Source: Hymenoscyphus infarciens
Taxonomy: Eukaryota > Ascomycota > Leotiomycetes > Helotiales > Helotiaceae
Direction of reading: 5' to 3'
NCBI GenBank assembly: GCA_001414345.1
Contig: LLCB01000161.1
Location: forward strand, 62,001 to 126,000
DNA length: 64,000 nucleotides
A program made the translations under genes and the position numbers. Shown here one piece after another: positions 47,740 through 59,978 of this stretch. Positions within the stretch are counted from its first letter, which is position 1. Each line of letters starts with the position of its first letter. The notes beneath the pieces are model-generated. The model was not told the origin of the DNA. It made no database searches and saw only the letters and a list, made by a program, of their open reading frames with translations.

Positions 47740-50580
47740 CAGAAGTTCTAGGTCTTATTATAAGTATTATAAGGTTACTAATACTCGTAGATATCGTTAT
47801 CTATCGTAGCTTTAAATTTATTAAGACTATTAAAGATACTAAAAAATTAGTTAAAAGTCTTCTAATAGAGGTAAATACACTCGTAGAGGTGCTTTATAGT
47901 CTTAATAATATAATTTAGCTACTAGAAGAGAAAGAGGAAAGCGAGAGTTTCAACTCTACGACTCGAGTCTATTATATTAAAGCCTACTACTAAACACTAT
48001 TATAGATATATAGGAATTTAGAGATATTATTACCTTCTACTATAATAAAAGCATGTTATAAGATTTACTAGCTACTTAAATAATCGTAAATATAAGATTT
48101 ATTAAAAGATATAGAATAGTATAAATCGATAATATTACTAGCTATAAATACGACTGAAATATAAGCACTCTTTCTTCTCTACTAGATCCTCTACTAATAT
48201 TTTTTTTCTTTTAGTAAACAGGTCTACTTTTATTAAAGTTTTAGAAAAGTAAGATTTAATAACCGAGAGTATACTTAGTCTAAGAAACGAGTTTCGTTCT
48301 AACTAATTTAATAGAAAGAATATTATCATAGGTTTATTAACTAATTTTATCTTAAACTAAAAGTTAATACTAAGCTAATACTAATTAAATAACTAGGCGA
48401 AGAAAGACGTATAATACTAAACTTCCTTAGTAGAACAGATGCTTAGAAATAGTAGAACTCTAATATCTGTCTCCGTTAACTTAGAACTAGTATCTAGTTT
48501 ACTAATAGCTCTAAGTTTAAATAATAGGTTTCTAACGATCGATTAAAGCTTTAGATTTATAGTATATATAAAGGTTTAGTTCTACGTGCCTTGTTTTATA
48601 TATTCGCTAATTTACTATTATAGCTAGTACGAGAAAAACTGTTCTTATATAAGTTTTAAAACTTATAATAAGATATATATTATAAAATTAATCGATTCTA
48701 GATCTCTAATAATATAAGAGCTCGAAAAGATTAGTAATAATAAAAATAGTATTATATCTATTATAGATTCTAGTATTAACCTAACGTGCTTCATAGAACT
48801 AGTATTCTTTTATTATAATTATAAGAATACGATAATATATAAACCGCTCGAAATTCTAGGTGCCTTAGCTAGGTAATTAATTATATAGAACGACTGCTTT
48901 TAAGCTCTAGAATAATTTTATAAAGAATACTATATAAATAATACTTCTATTCGAACACCTACTACGGAAAATCTCTACGAGCTTATTTCAAACGTTTTAG
49001 CTCGCTTCTAGACTATAATAATTATTATAGACGGATTAGATAAGATATCTAGGAATCGGGCCGATATTATCTAATATCTCTAATCACTTAGTAATCCTTT
49101 GAATATAATTAAAGCTCTATTCGTAAGTTGTCTAGAAGATGAAATTAGTTATTAGCTTAAGAAGTTTACTAAAATCAGTATTACTACGAAGCGTTTAGAC
49201 TTACGATTATATATTACTTTAGAAATCGAAAAGCGTACTAAGAAGAGGAAATTAAATATTAGAGATCTTAGTCTAAAGAAGTATATAATAAAAACGCTCG
49301 TAGAAGGTGTTAATAGAATATAAGTTATAGAAGCTAGCTAGTAATAGAAAGCGAATCTAATAAAGTATAGGTTTCGTTAGATTTCTTATTAGATAGATTA
49401 TTTATACGAATATTCGACTAACCGAGATCGGTATAAAACTCTAAAGAAGCTACCTCTAGACCTCTAAAGCTTATATAAACGAATTCTAGAAAGAGTTAAT
49501 AGAAGTAATAAACATAACTAGACTCTAGTCTAGAACACGCTAAATTAGATTATATACGCGGAAGAGTACCTTTCTATAGCCTAGTTATTATAAGCTCTTA
49601 TAATAATAAATAGCGAAACTATCTTTAAATCTAGTACTATAACTACTAAGAAGGAACTTTTATACTAATATAGTAGCCTCGTTCGCAAAAGCCGCTCTTT
49701 ATTAGAACTAGAGCTTATCTACTTTATAGTAAAAGAATTTTTAATTACTATCGATTAAGATAAAACATCTAATCTTATATACTATTAGCTTTCTAGTAGT
49801 TACGATATACTCGTAGAAGTCTATATTAATTTTATAAGATACTAGTCTTTTAATAATCTAAGTATCTCTTCTATTAATCTTATAAACTAGATCTCTATAG
49901 ATTATAATAGCTGTTTCCGCTATTAGAAACTATAGAATAATTTCTTAACTCTATTCTCTTTTATTATATACGTAACTGAAAATTAGAATATATATATTTA
50001 AGACTCTAAGTTATAATAGATTAAATAAAGCACTTTCCTATTATTTTAGAGTAGCGCTATTTTTAGATTATAGATATTATTTTCGTATATAGAAACGAGA
50101 CTTTATAAGAAAAGAGACAAAGTATTAACTTCTATAAAAAAGATATTAGCACTCTACTAGATAGCGCGTCTTATATTTCTATATATTTATAAGAAGTTAA
50201 TTATAGATAGTATAGATATTAACTAATAATCTCTATTTAGAAGACTATTAAGCTATACTCTTATATTATATAATAGAACGCCGGAGTCTTATTACTATTA
50301 GAACGTTACTTATAAGAACTCTAATAGACGCGCGGTTATAGAATTACTATTAGATACTAGTACTATATAAACTAATATTAAGATAGGTATTTATATTAAA
50401 TAGTTAGCTTTAGAGTTTATACTAGATCTTATGTTTCTACTATCTAATTTCTCTCTAGTTAGCTTTCTATTAGAAGCTAGGTGTACCTTTTCGTCTATAG
50501 ACTTTTTTCTCTTACTAAAACTCTTAAAACTAGGTTATTTTACGTAATTTACGTAAGACTGAAGTATAGTCGCTTAGCCT
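47740..50580 (+). pseudogene. NACHT-ankyrin NLR-type gene relic, RIP-killed
   Basis: Plus-strand fragments appear in family order. The N-terminal helical region reads SLLIEVNTLVEVLYSL (about 47,850). The NACHT Walker B reads IIIIDGLDK (about 49,017). Then come KKLPLDL, SLYKRILERVNRSN (about 49,440-49,510) and IIYAEEYLSIA (about 49,552), then LVRKSRSLLELELIYF (about 49,680). An ankyrin segment reads AVIELLLDTSTI (about 50,333-50,370). The text is broken by many TAA/TAG and some frameshifts. These are the hallmarks of fungal NLR proteins (an N-terminal effector or adaptor, NACHT, ankyrin or other repeats), often linked to non-self recognition and heterokaryon incompatibility. I could not place the P-loop with confidence. 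It is not functional. Confidence 0.7.
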
Positions 50581-50599
50581 GTCTAGGCTAATAGTTAGC

Positions 50600-53195
50600 A
50601 TAAGCCTCGCCGACTATAATTCTATAATACAAAGTGAGATATTTGATTTAAAGGTAAATAAGAAGGAGTATTAGAAAGTGATTGAGGCAGAGGTGTCAAA
50701 TTTAACTCGTATTTGTGCTGTATGAAAAGGTGCGCTTCATAGGATGTTATAACGCCAACGTCGCACAAAACTAACGTAAGAGGAAATACTCCAAACCAAT
50801 GAACTTGAAACCAGACATACAAGGTAATATCCATCGGCATCTTTGAATCCTGGGGGGGCTGATCGAGTTCGTTTCTTGCCCCGGTTGTTGGTAATTGGTT
50901 TGATGTGGACGATTCGCTGTGTAGTTGATCGTTGCCTATCACGAGGCACAGGAGGTTCTGTAGGTAACCACGACTAGGGCGTCAACTGATGCGAATACCC
51001 GTCAAGTTCGTATTGGAACTGTAGAGATGGCTTTAAGTCGTCGTCAAGATTCCTAAAAGGCTGAAAGTGAAGAAGATCAATAAAATGCCCGTATCTTCAT
51101 TGCTTCTGTAGAAGATCTGCCCAAATTTGGCGATGCCTAGATGACGTGACTGTACGAGACCGGGCAATCTATAAGTAATAATTTGATGATATATGTCGTC
51201 GATGTTTTTTAGGGGAAACATTTTAGGAATATCCCTCTTCTCATGTAACGAAGATATATATCCCGTCGGGTGGTTATGTTACCACGTGATTGGCCTCGTC
51301 TAGAGATACCTTAAGTCGACTAAATCTCCGCTTCATATATAGTGGATTCCACAAACCTTCACATGTAAACCCAAAAACCAACTAATGCTCTCCGCACTTT
51401 CCCCATCAACGTCTTTGCATCAACCCACCAACCTTCAGCTTTTCCCTGCATTGCAGAAGGCTAACAATCGAGGGGAAACGAGGGGAAACGAGGGGAACGA
51501 AGTTATGCGGGATCGAGAGAGCAGCCTTCATTCTTATCATGTGTGGCCCCTTGGCCTTCTGGTGTGGTTGTCAGGCTCTGGATAAAGAGACCTGCATTTC
51601 CCGGATGCAAAGAAGAGAAGCCGTCATGTCGTTGGAAAGAGTCGAGATCTCGTAATCGGACCCTTGGACCTATGACCAGGAAGAAGGTGTGAGATGTTGG
51701 AGACGCCATATCACAGGTTTTTGGAAGAATGTGAAGAAGTTCATGAGAAGTTGAGTGTGCCACACATTTATTAGGCGATACTTCGTTAAAGTTTAAAGCT
51801 TCGTATTGAGGCGAAGTCCAAGAGGTGTTGTCTGACTTTTCCTTGTTGATGGGTTGCAGGGAGGTGTGAGGAAGCTTGACATCTTCACATGCTAAACAGA
51901 GGATCTTCGCGGCAAAAGTGTGGCTGGTGAACTTGGCGATGGAGACGATAGGTTGACGAAAAACGAAGCTATTGATGCAGGTTCTAGGAAGAGCAAAGAG
52001 TAGGGATCATGGATGGTCTAGAGCTGGCAGTTACTGCCTGTACACTAACTAGTAGCTGGATGTACAGTACAGTAGCTGTTCCTGTCAAACTTAGAAACGT
52101 GCGCGGAAAGAAGCTGAGCGAGCCGCCTTATGTACGGCTCGTCGTCAATGGCTTCATTAGTCTTTGCATGAGACTAAAAATACAATACAAACCCCTGAAT
52201 ATGTGTCGATCTAATTTCGTCTTGTAAAGAGGTTCCACCAGGTTTATCACCATGGCATATAAAAACTTCTGTGGTGTTGTACTTGGACGGAGAATAAAAA
52301 CGTACCCTGGTGGGATAGATAAGCGATAAGCACCACCAGCACATGTCAAGGGGATGGCTGGCTTTTGGGAATGTTAGTTGCTATGACTCTATGAGCAGCA
52401 ATGAAGCCATCGTGAATAAATATACTGGGTCTTGTGCATAGGCGTAGATGGGTAGTCCTGCAATAGTATTGAAATAATATAGGTACCCAAGGTGGTGCAG
52501 GTGGGTTGACTTTCACATGTCAATCGCTCTTGCCTGCCCGTCCCGCCCTGCCTGCAAAGGCCCCACTATGATCAACTTCAGCGCACGCTAATCATGAACG
52601 TGTAGAGCTTCAAAACGTCTCCAGTGAAACCGCATGGAGAGGGCAGTTGCACAGCTTTGATAAAATCGACATTAAAAGCACTATTTTTAAGTAGGATGCA
52701 GGGCTCAATGTTATCATTAACGTCAGATTAATCAGACCAATAACAAAGATGGTATTCCGCACACTTGCAGATAACTTGCCCTTAAAATACCCTTTACAAC
52801 GCACCTGCCTGCACATGCAAAAGTCAAGTGCTTTGCCAAGGTGTGGCGTATAATTCTTTGGTTGTGACGAGGCCCTGTCCTCCCGCTACCGCTACGTTGC
52901 CGCCTCCAGGGGAATTCACTTAATAAAGCTCCCACACCCTCTCCTGCCGCCATTTTGATCTTCTGACCCAGTTCCCAATTCCCCTTCCTCACCAACAACA
53001 CCTCTTCCTTCATCAACGCTATCCCTCTACTCATCGTCTGACAGCCACAGACCAAAACAATACGAACAGTAAGTGCTTATCTCAGCCCTCCCGTCGATCC
53101 GTACCGACGCCAGTCCTCTTCCCCCTCTTCCCCTCCGCCTCTCTCCTTCTCCTAGCAAGGGATAGAGAAGTTGACAGAACATCCAGTCTTCCTAT
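50600..53195. other. Long intergenic region of normal composition
   Basis: No convincing gene in about 2.6 kb. Small frames exist (for example 66 codons at 51,385 and 72 at 52,009) but lack introns, motifs or coding-like codon use. Recognisable items are a GAGGGGAAAC repeat at 51,471-51,500, a hairpin at 52,119-52,141 and, from about 52,900, a pyrimidine-rich leader for the next gene. A possible leader intron (GTAAGT at 53,069 to CAG at 53,177) precedes the CAP20-like ATG. Some of the region may be a decayed gene or a long non-coding RNA. Confidence 0.45.
52119..52141. other. 7-bp hairpin
   Basis: Perfect inverted repeat CGAGCCG...CGGCTCG with a 9-nt loop. It may be a structured transcript element; its context is unknown. 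Confidence 0.4.
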
Positions 53196-53838
53196 ATGCC
53201 GCACTCTGAGTACGAGTCCGACACATCCACCAAAATGGCACCTCAAGTCAACGGCAACGCAGCGCCATCATCTGCCTTCCTCTCCGTAAGTAGCTACCCT
53301 GCCGTCGCACCAAACAGAGTCCAGAACAACCCACTGATAAGCCCCGCAGCACCTCTACTCGTATCCAGTCGTCAGCGACAGCATCACCACATTCAAGAAG
53401 AACCCATATGGCGCCAAATCCATCGATCTCACATCCCAAGGCTACGAGAAATTGGGCAAGCCCATCGTCAACATCCTCGCGGGTCCATACGAATATGTCT
53501 CCCCATACGTCAAGAAAGCCGACAGCATTGGCGACCACACCCTCTCCACCATCGACGAGAAGTTCCCCGTGGTCAAGAAGCCAACCGGCGAGCTCTACGA
53601 GAACGCGCAATTCTTAGTCTTCTTCCCATTGAAGAAGGGCAGCGAGGGCAGGGATTACCTTCTAAACACATACCAAGGCGAGGTCAAGAAGGTTGGAGGT
53701 GATGGGTTGGTCACATACGGACAGGCCGCTTTGGGAACCAGCATCATCATCACCCGCGAAACCCTCTCATGGCTCTCCACCTTCCTAGGCCAGAAGAAGA
53801 CGGAGGCAAAGGAGGTTGTGAATGAGAAGTCCGGTTAA
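53196..53838 (+). CDS. CAP20/perilipin-like lipid-droplet protein
   Basis: Two exons (53,196-53,285 and 53,350-53,838) around a 64-nt GTAAGT...CAG intron give 192 residues, close to CAP20 of plant-pathogenic fungi. Typical text includes MPHSEYES at the start, YPVVSDSITTFKKNPYG, SPYVKKADSIGDHTLSTIDE (the perilipin-like core with a KKAD-xxGD segment) and FPVVKKPTGELY. The family acts at lipid droplets, and CAP20 homologues have been tied to appressorium turgor and virulence. That role is family knowledge, not shown here. There are no transmembrane segments or signal peptide. The first ATG (53,196) is preferred because MPHSEY is conserved; a second in-frame ATG lies 39 bases on. A leader intron is possible. 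Confidence 0.88.
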
Positions 53839-54498
53839 AATGATTTATCATTTAATCAGAGGGAGGAGCAGCGACGATGGGAAGTGGAAAGTACGAAACG
53901 AGGAATAATAAACGATACCCCCAACTCAATTCTTCTTTAATATGGACGGCCGAGGAATCTTTTGGTCTCGGGTTAGGGAAGGCGATCTTTAGAAGGGGAA
54001 AACCAATTTGCTGCTGTCTTGAGCTTTGTTTTTTGTCTCTTAATATTCACGTATCACACAGAGAGCACTTGCCTCAAATTTGCCAACTACTTGAGTTTGC
54101 CTTTCGCTCACGCTGTGCTCGTTCTACTATTTTATTTCCAAATCCTATTTCCTTGAAAAGTCTTTCATTGGTCGACGAGGAATGAGATTCGTTATGCTTT
54201 GAACCCCAAGTGTAGAATGAGTTTAACTCATTTCTCTATTCTGACTCTACTTATCTCCACGAATAATAAGTTCACCACCCACTTTTTTCCCTCTCGCGCT
54301 GTACTAAAATGTAATTATATTAAAAATTTACTCGAAACTCTCAACTAGACTACTAGTACTAACTCGCTCTCCTCACTTACTTAACCTTTTCACTTCTTAC
54401 TCTGTACTATGGATTTCTATAGAAACTATCTATTACCTCTTCTTATCTTTATTTTAAATATTGAAAGAGTACTAGTTATCTCTCGTCGTATACTTGTT
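53839..54498. other. 3' flank of the CAP20-like gene, falling into AT-rich DNA
   Basis: About 350 bases of normal composition, probably 3' UTR, then a drop in GC near 54,300. I see no gene. Confidence 0.55.
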
Positions 54499-54663
54499 AA
54501 ATGAATAAATGAATAAATGAATAAATGAATAAATGAATAAATGAATAAATGAATAAATGAATAAATGAATAAATGAATAAATGAATAAATGAATAAATGA
54601 ATAAATGAATAAATGAATAAATGAATAAATGAATAAATGAATAAATGAATAAATGAATAAATA
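54499..54663. repeat. (AAATGAAT)n octamer satellite
   Basis: About 20 nearly perfect head-to-tail copies over 165 bp, with no C at all. It lies at the edge of the RIP block. TTTTC-type runs follow at 54,717-54,749. Confidence 0.95.
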
Positions 54664-55540
54664 CGAGAAAGACTAAGGTAATAGGATTAAAATAAAATAA
54701 TATAAGGCTTGAGATTTTCTTTTCTTTTCTTTTTCTTTTCTTTTCTTATCTTTGTTAAGAAATAAATAAAATACGAATTAGTTATTCTTGATTCTTTAGT
54801 ATAACTATACTTTCTTTCTTAATCTATAAAAAAAAAAGATAATACTAGTACTACTTTTCTCTTCTTTCAAAGATATACTATAGAATACCTACGTTATATT
54901 ACCTCTTTTCCTTTACTTTCTTTTCTTTTCCTTTACTTACTTTACTTACTCTACTAAATTTAATATTTATATTTATACTTTCTTACTTTCTTCTTTTCTC
55001 TCTTCTTCTTATATTCTATTACTAGGATATTTATATATATCTCTTCTTCTTTCTCTACTCTGCCTTACTTAAACTTCTACTCTACTTTAATTGAACTTCA
55101 GATATTAGACGTTAGATATACGTTATATTACTTACGAATAATAACTAATATAACTTTATACTAGTTCTTTTCATATTCTTAGATAGTATATAAGTATATC
55201 TCTTCTTTTAATTCTACTAGTTAGATACTAGCTAAATACTAGTTAAATACTAGTTAAAATAATTCCTACTTACTCTTACTCTACCTGTTTTACTTATAAG
55301 AACTTAGGTAGAGAGCTTTATTACTAAGTTTAAAGAGAAAGAGGAAAAGAGTAGTAAGTAGTAGAATATCTTTCTACTAGTAGTAATAGAGATATTTAAT
55401 CTAAGAGTTATATTTGTTTTTTTTTTTACTATAAAGCTTAGTAGTTTATATTAGTATAAGTACTTTTAAGTACTAGTACTACTTACTTTTTATATCGCTT
55501 TGAGAACTTTTATTTATTTACGTTTTCTAAGTAGATAAAG
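54664..55540. other. AT-rich block with pyrimidine runs
   Basis: No gene. Long CTTTTC/CTTACTTTC tracts (54,717-54,960) and RIP-type AT-rich text. Confidence 0.55.
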
Positions 55541-56385
55541 TATAATAGACATAGCTATTATATAACCGAGTCGGAACTCGGACCTCTAGCCGAGTAGATA
55601 ATAAGAAGCCTCTAGGCTAGTTTAGCTAGTTATTTAAAATTATTATACTAGAGTACGTAGATATCTACGTAATCCTTATAAATAGTAGTAATATACTAAT
55701 AAGATACTAAGTAAGATATTAGCGAAGATAGAGAAAGATAGCTAGATAGAAGGAAAGGCCGACGAGAATAAAGAGAACTTTTATAAGCTTAAAAGCCTAT
55801 TATCGAAGCCGTAGACTACGGAATAGGCCTTAGAAGTCGATAATAAGTCTTTAGTAGACTAAGAGAATTTTTTTAAGAAGTTAGCTTTAGAAAGTAAAAG
55901 TAAGAAACTTATAGAGGAAGTTATAAAGTACTTAGCTAGGCTAACGATATAAACTCTTAGGTTAAGAGTTATAAGCGAAGAGAGTACGTAGCTCTTTAAT
56001 AATACTAGAAACTACAGCTATTAGCTAATTATCTTATAAACCGCTATAGAAGAGAGCTAGTATTATTTCTTTGTTTTCTTATATTATATATTATTCTTAT
56101 TTCTTTATTTCTTTAGTTTATTATTATAGCTGTTTAATACTAGATACTATAGCTATTAGCTATTTACTCTATAAACTATATAAATAGAGCTAGATATAGG
56201 CTGTTTTATATATCTTTAGGTTAAAGAGCTTTAGATAAGAGATATCTATAATAGATATAGCTATTATATAACTGAGTTAGAACTCGAACCTTTAGCTAAG
56301 TAGATAGTAAGAAGCCTCCGAGCTAGTTTAGCTAGTTATTTAAGATTATTATACTAGAGTACGTAGACACCTACGTGATTCTTAT
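55541..56385 (+). mobile_element. Family D direct-repeat pair, candidate TRIM
   Basis: Two direct copies of the family D repeat (55,541-55,680 and 56,247-56,385) flank about 565 bp of AT-rich, non-coding DNA. Each starts TATAATAGAYATAGCTATTA and carries CCGAGTCGGAACTCGG or its mutated form. The second copy is more mutated (CCGAGTCGG to CTGAGTTAG). The layout fits a small LTR-like element (terminal-repeat retrotransposon in miniature) or two nearby insertions. No primer-binding site or polypurine tract was found. Confidence 0.5.
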
Positions 56386-56732
56386 ATAAAGCTATATAAA
56401 TAAAACACGTCTGTTTTTAAAACTAGGCGTAGTATTTGAAATTTTTATAGATATTCTTAAAAGAAACTCTCGTAAGTAGATTATAGCTAATTTTAATAAG
56501 CTTAGCAAGGCTATTCTTATATTATTTAGATTAAAGAAGCTATAAAGTTTAAATATAAAGAAGAAGAATAATTAAGAGATAGTAGAAAGAATATAATTCT
56601 ACTTTTATATTTTTAAGATATATTCTTCTTTTCTACTATATTCTAAAAGAAAAGTATTATACTCTATAAGATTAAAAGATAGTATTAATATAAAAAGAAT
56701 AAGTTTCGCTTCTAGATAAGGTTTTCTTATAT

Positions 56733-57203
56733 ATAGTAAGTTACGAGTTAAGCTTAAGTTTACTTACTTTTTTTATAATCTAAGCTTTTTAAGAAAATTT
56801 CTTAATTTCTCTTCTTTTTTAGTACTCTATTATCTATTAATTAATAATAATATATAAGATACTCTTCATAAGAATAGAAAAGAAGAAACTTATATCTTCT
56901 CTTATCTTTAATAAACTTTATAGAAGAAAAATAGATAATTTTATAAAGTCTTAATATAGTCTATTAATCTTATAAAAGTAGTATAAAAAAGTAATTTTAA
57001 AATCTTTTACTAAGAAAAAAGATTCTTTAAATTAATAAGAGTATAATAATATAGAAGAGAGATTATTAGATATAATACTTCTTTCTAGCTAAGTCTTATC
57101 TTTTTTAAAGTACTTTTATTTTCTATTTTCTAAAGAAAAGAGAGAGAAAGCTTAGAGAATAAAAAAACTAGATAAATTTAAGCTTAACTTATAACTTACT
57201 ATA
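56733..57203 (-). mobile_element. Family C MITE-like element, copy C2 (inverted, more mutated)
   Basis: 471 bp with the same long inverted ends as C1 (left TATAGTAAGTTACGAGTTAA, right reverse-complement match). Its interior, reverse-complemented, matches C1 with G-to-A and C-to-T differences (AGAAGATAGAAAGTAAAAGT in C1 becomes AGAAAATAGAAAATAAAAGT). It is shorter by about 75 bp because of internal gaps. Confidence 0.8.
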
Positions 57204-59443
57204 GTATTTAAACTCTTTATATTAACTATCTTCTACGTCGCTTTTAACTTTTAGTTTCTATATTATATCTTTTCTACTCTACTACGGCTCGCTTATCTTC
57301 TCTCTCTTAACTTTTCGTTTAAGCTATAGTTAAGTAGTTTTTATTAAAGTTCTTAGTTAGTCTATTAGATAAAACGAGCTATTAAGAAAGGAAATACTAT
57401 AAATATTAAGTTCTCTCGACGTGAATTATATATTTTACTCGAGAATTAATCTTTAACTATCTAATTAGTAATACTAGTTTATCTTTTACTTTATTCTAGT
57501 ATATAGAGCGTATAGAGTATATAGAGTATATATTAGAATCGAACTAGTTGTCTTATAATCGAAGAAGAGAAAGAAAACTACTAATTATAACTTCTATTAT
57601 ATTCTCAACCTCTAATAGATATACTAAGGAAAAATTATATAAATTTAGAAATTATATATTTAATAATAATATAAACTCTCTATATTTTCTCTATCTCTTT
57701 TATGTTTTACTATATCTTTTTTATATTATCTTATTTATAATCTAAACTCTCGTTACTTTACTTACTCTCTTCTAGAGATCTAATCTTATAAACCTAATTC
57801 TAAAACACGACTCTATACTAAGTATTAATATAACTATAGCTATTACTATTAAAACAGTTATAATACTACTCGCGCTCTCTTATATATTAAATCCTAAGGT
57901 TATAGACGTTAAGTAAGAGTATAATATTAATAAAGAGATAAATAATAATTCTTAGAAATAAGATATTAATACTTACGAATATAATAATAAGATTAGAGAT
58001 TTAGTTAAAAGTATAATAAACTTTTATATATTAGTAGACTTAGATAGTAATTATAGAATAGATATAAGTAAATAAAGCTATAGTTTATATAATTTTAATT
58101 TTAAACTATTCTTAGAATATCTAAAGAGTTATTTACTTCTATTTAGTTATAAACTCTCTATAATTACTCTTTCTTTATAACTCTCGCTATTTCTCTTAGC
58201 TTCTTTACTATTCTACTAATTCTAAGTAGTAATATCGCTCTATCTACTTTAAATATAGAGATAGATAAATAAGAAGAATAAGAAAGAATAATAAGAGTAA
58301 GCTAGAAAAAGAAGAGATTAGTAAACTATCTACTTTATCTATTTAAGTACTTTATATAACCTTTCTAGTATCTTCTAATCTCTTTTAGAAAAGACTTCTA
58401 GCTAAAGCGAGACGTAAATACTTTACTTAATCTTTTACTCTTAACTACTTCTTTCTTTTCTTCTACTACTAGTATCTTATAATATTAAAATTAAAATAAG
58501 AGATATTAAGAAGCGTAGTAGAATAAGAGTAACTTATAGAATCGTAGTATTCTATACTTATATATAAAGTCTTCTTAAAGTTTCTAATAAATCTATTTCT
58601 AATGAAAACTTTATAAGTAGTAGATTTATTTATTTATATCTATTTTATAGATATTATTATATTATAATAAATATTATAACTTCTTATCTAATATAAGAAA
58701 TCTTATTTAATAACTAATAATTATTAGAGTTTTAAGACTAGTACTTTATAATAAAGTAAAATTTATATAACTTAAATTTACTATTTAAAATATATTTTAT
58801 TATATTTAAAAAGATATTATATAAAGCTTAATTTAGTATAGAGATCTTATAATTAGAAGAGTACTCTCTTAGAGTTATAAAATATATAAAATATACAAAA
58901 TATATAAAATATACAAAATATACAAAATATATAAAATATATAAAATATATAAAATATATTTTTATATAATTTTTATTTTTATTTTTAGAAAAATACTAAA
59001 ACTAAGTATTTTATTAGCTTTTAATAAAAAGACTAAAGTTTCTCTAATATTTATTATATTATTAGTTCTTCTTAGAAATCTAGTATTAATTAGATTATAT
59101 AATAGAATATAATAAATATTATAAACTTTTCTAATATATTACTAGTAATTTATATTTTATTAATAAAAAGTAAGAGAATAAAAGTATTACTACTATATAA
59201 AAAAAGAAGTAAAGCTATTTAAGAATATAAGTCTAAAGAAGAGTATATTAGATTATAAATAAAAGAATGAAAATAAGAAAAATTAATAAGTTATAAACTT
59301 ACTAAAGAATATATAGAACTCTACTTTCTACTCTCTCTTTCTATTTTCTAATAAACTAGACTACTATTTTCTTCTACTTATATAAGTTCTATAACTCTAA
59401 GAAACTTATGAATTATTTAATAACTAAAGTATAAATATAAAAC
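57204..59443. other. AT-rich RIP block, no readable gene
   Basis: Saturated AT/TpA sequence. A 65-codon frame at 57,548 is low-complexity (Asn, Ile, Tyr, Leu) and is a by-product of composition. It includes the tandem tract at 58,877-58,960. Confidence 0.6.
58877..58960. repeat. AAAATATATA/AAAATATACA decamer tandem
   Basis: About eight head-to-tail 10-bp units, alternating T and C at one position. Confidence 0.85.
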
Positions 59444-59978
59444 TAGACTTAGATAGCGATATTACTAGTAATATATTAAAGAGATCTATAATATTTATTA
59501 TATTATCTTAAGTAATCTAATTAATACTAAATATCTAAGAATAACTAATAATATATTAATTATTAGTAAAAGAAATAGTTAACTTAAAAAATAATAGTTC
59601 TTTTAATAAAGAGCTAGTAGAACTTAAATACTTAGTATTAGTTTTTTCTAAAAATAAAGATAAAGTTATATAACTTCAGTAGTAAATTCTAATAATTTAT
59701 AACTCTAAGAGATTATATATCTTATTATAAGCTCTTTATACTAAATTAAGAGTTTTATAATAACTTTTTAAGATAATAAAGAAGATTTTTAAGAAGAAAA
59801 TATAGATTATATAATATCTATTTAATATTATAAAGTATTAGTACTAAAAGCTTAATATTTTAATTATTATTATTCTTTTTTTAATAATAGTTATTATATT
59901 AGATAAGAATTGGCGATATTTATTAGATAATATATATTATAATAATCTAATATAATATTATATCGCTATCTAAGTCTA
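59444..59978 (+). mobile_element. Family B MITE-like element, copy B3 (complete)
   Basis: Perfect 18-bp inverted ends: AGACTTAGATAGCGATAT at 59,445 and its reverse complement ending at 59,977. A TA dinucleotide lies at each outer edge (59,444-59,445 and 59,977-59,978). That fits TA target-site duplication of a Tc1/mariner-type MITE of 531 bp. It has no coding capacity. Two more copies are in the window. Confidence 0.85.

Noticed and set aside
50622..50942. 106-codon minus-strand frame after the NLR relic
   Set aside because: No motif, no intron structure and overlapping frames on the same strand; likely random.
51385..51585. 66-codon plus-strand frame with a TATA-like upstream
   Set aside because: Part of it is a simple GAGGGGAAAC repeat; no homology or start context that separates it from chance.
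52119..52141. Group II intron domain V-like hairpin
   Set aside because: The GAGCCG...CGGCTC stem is shared by chance. There is no AGC/GAAA domain V core, no other domains and no reverse transcriptase.
57548..57745. 65-codon frame in the AT-rich block
   Set aside because: Composition-driven (Asn, Ile, Tyr, Leu); sits in RIP DNA.
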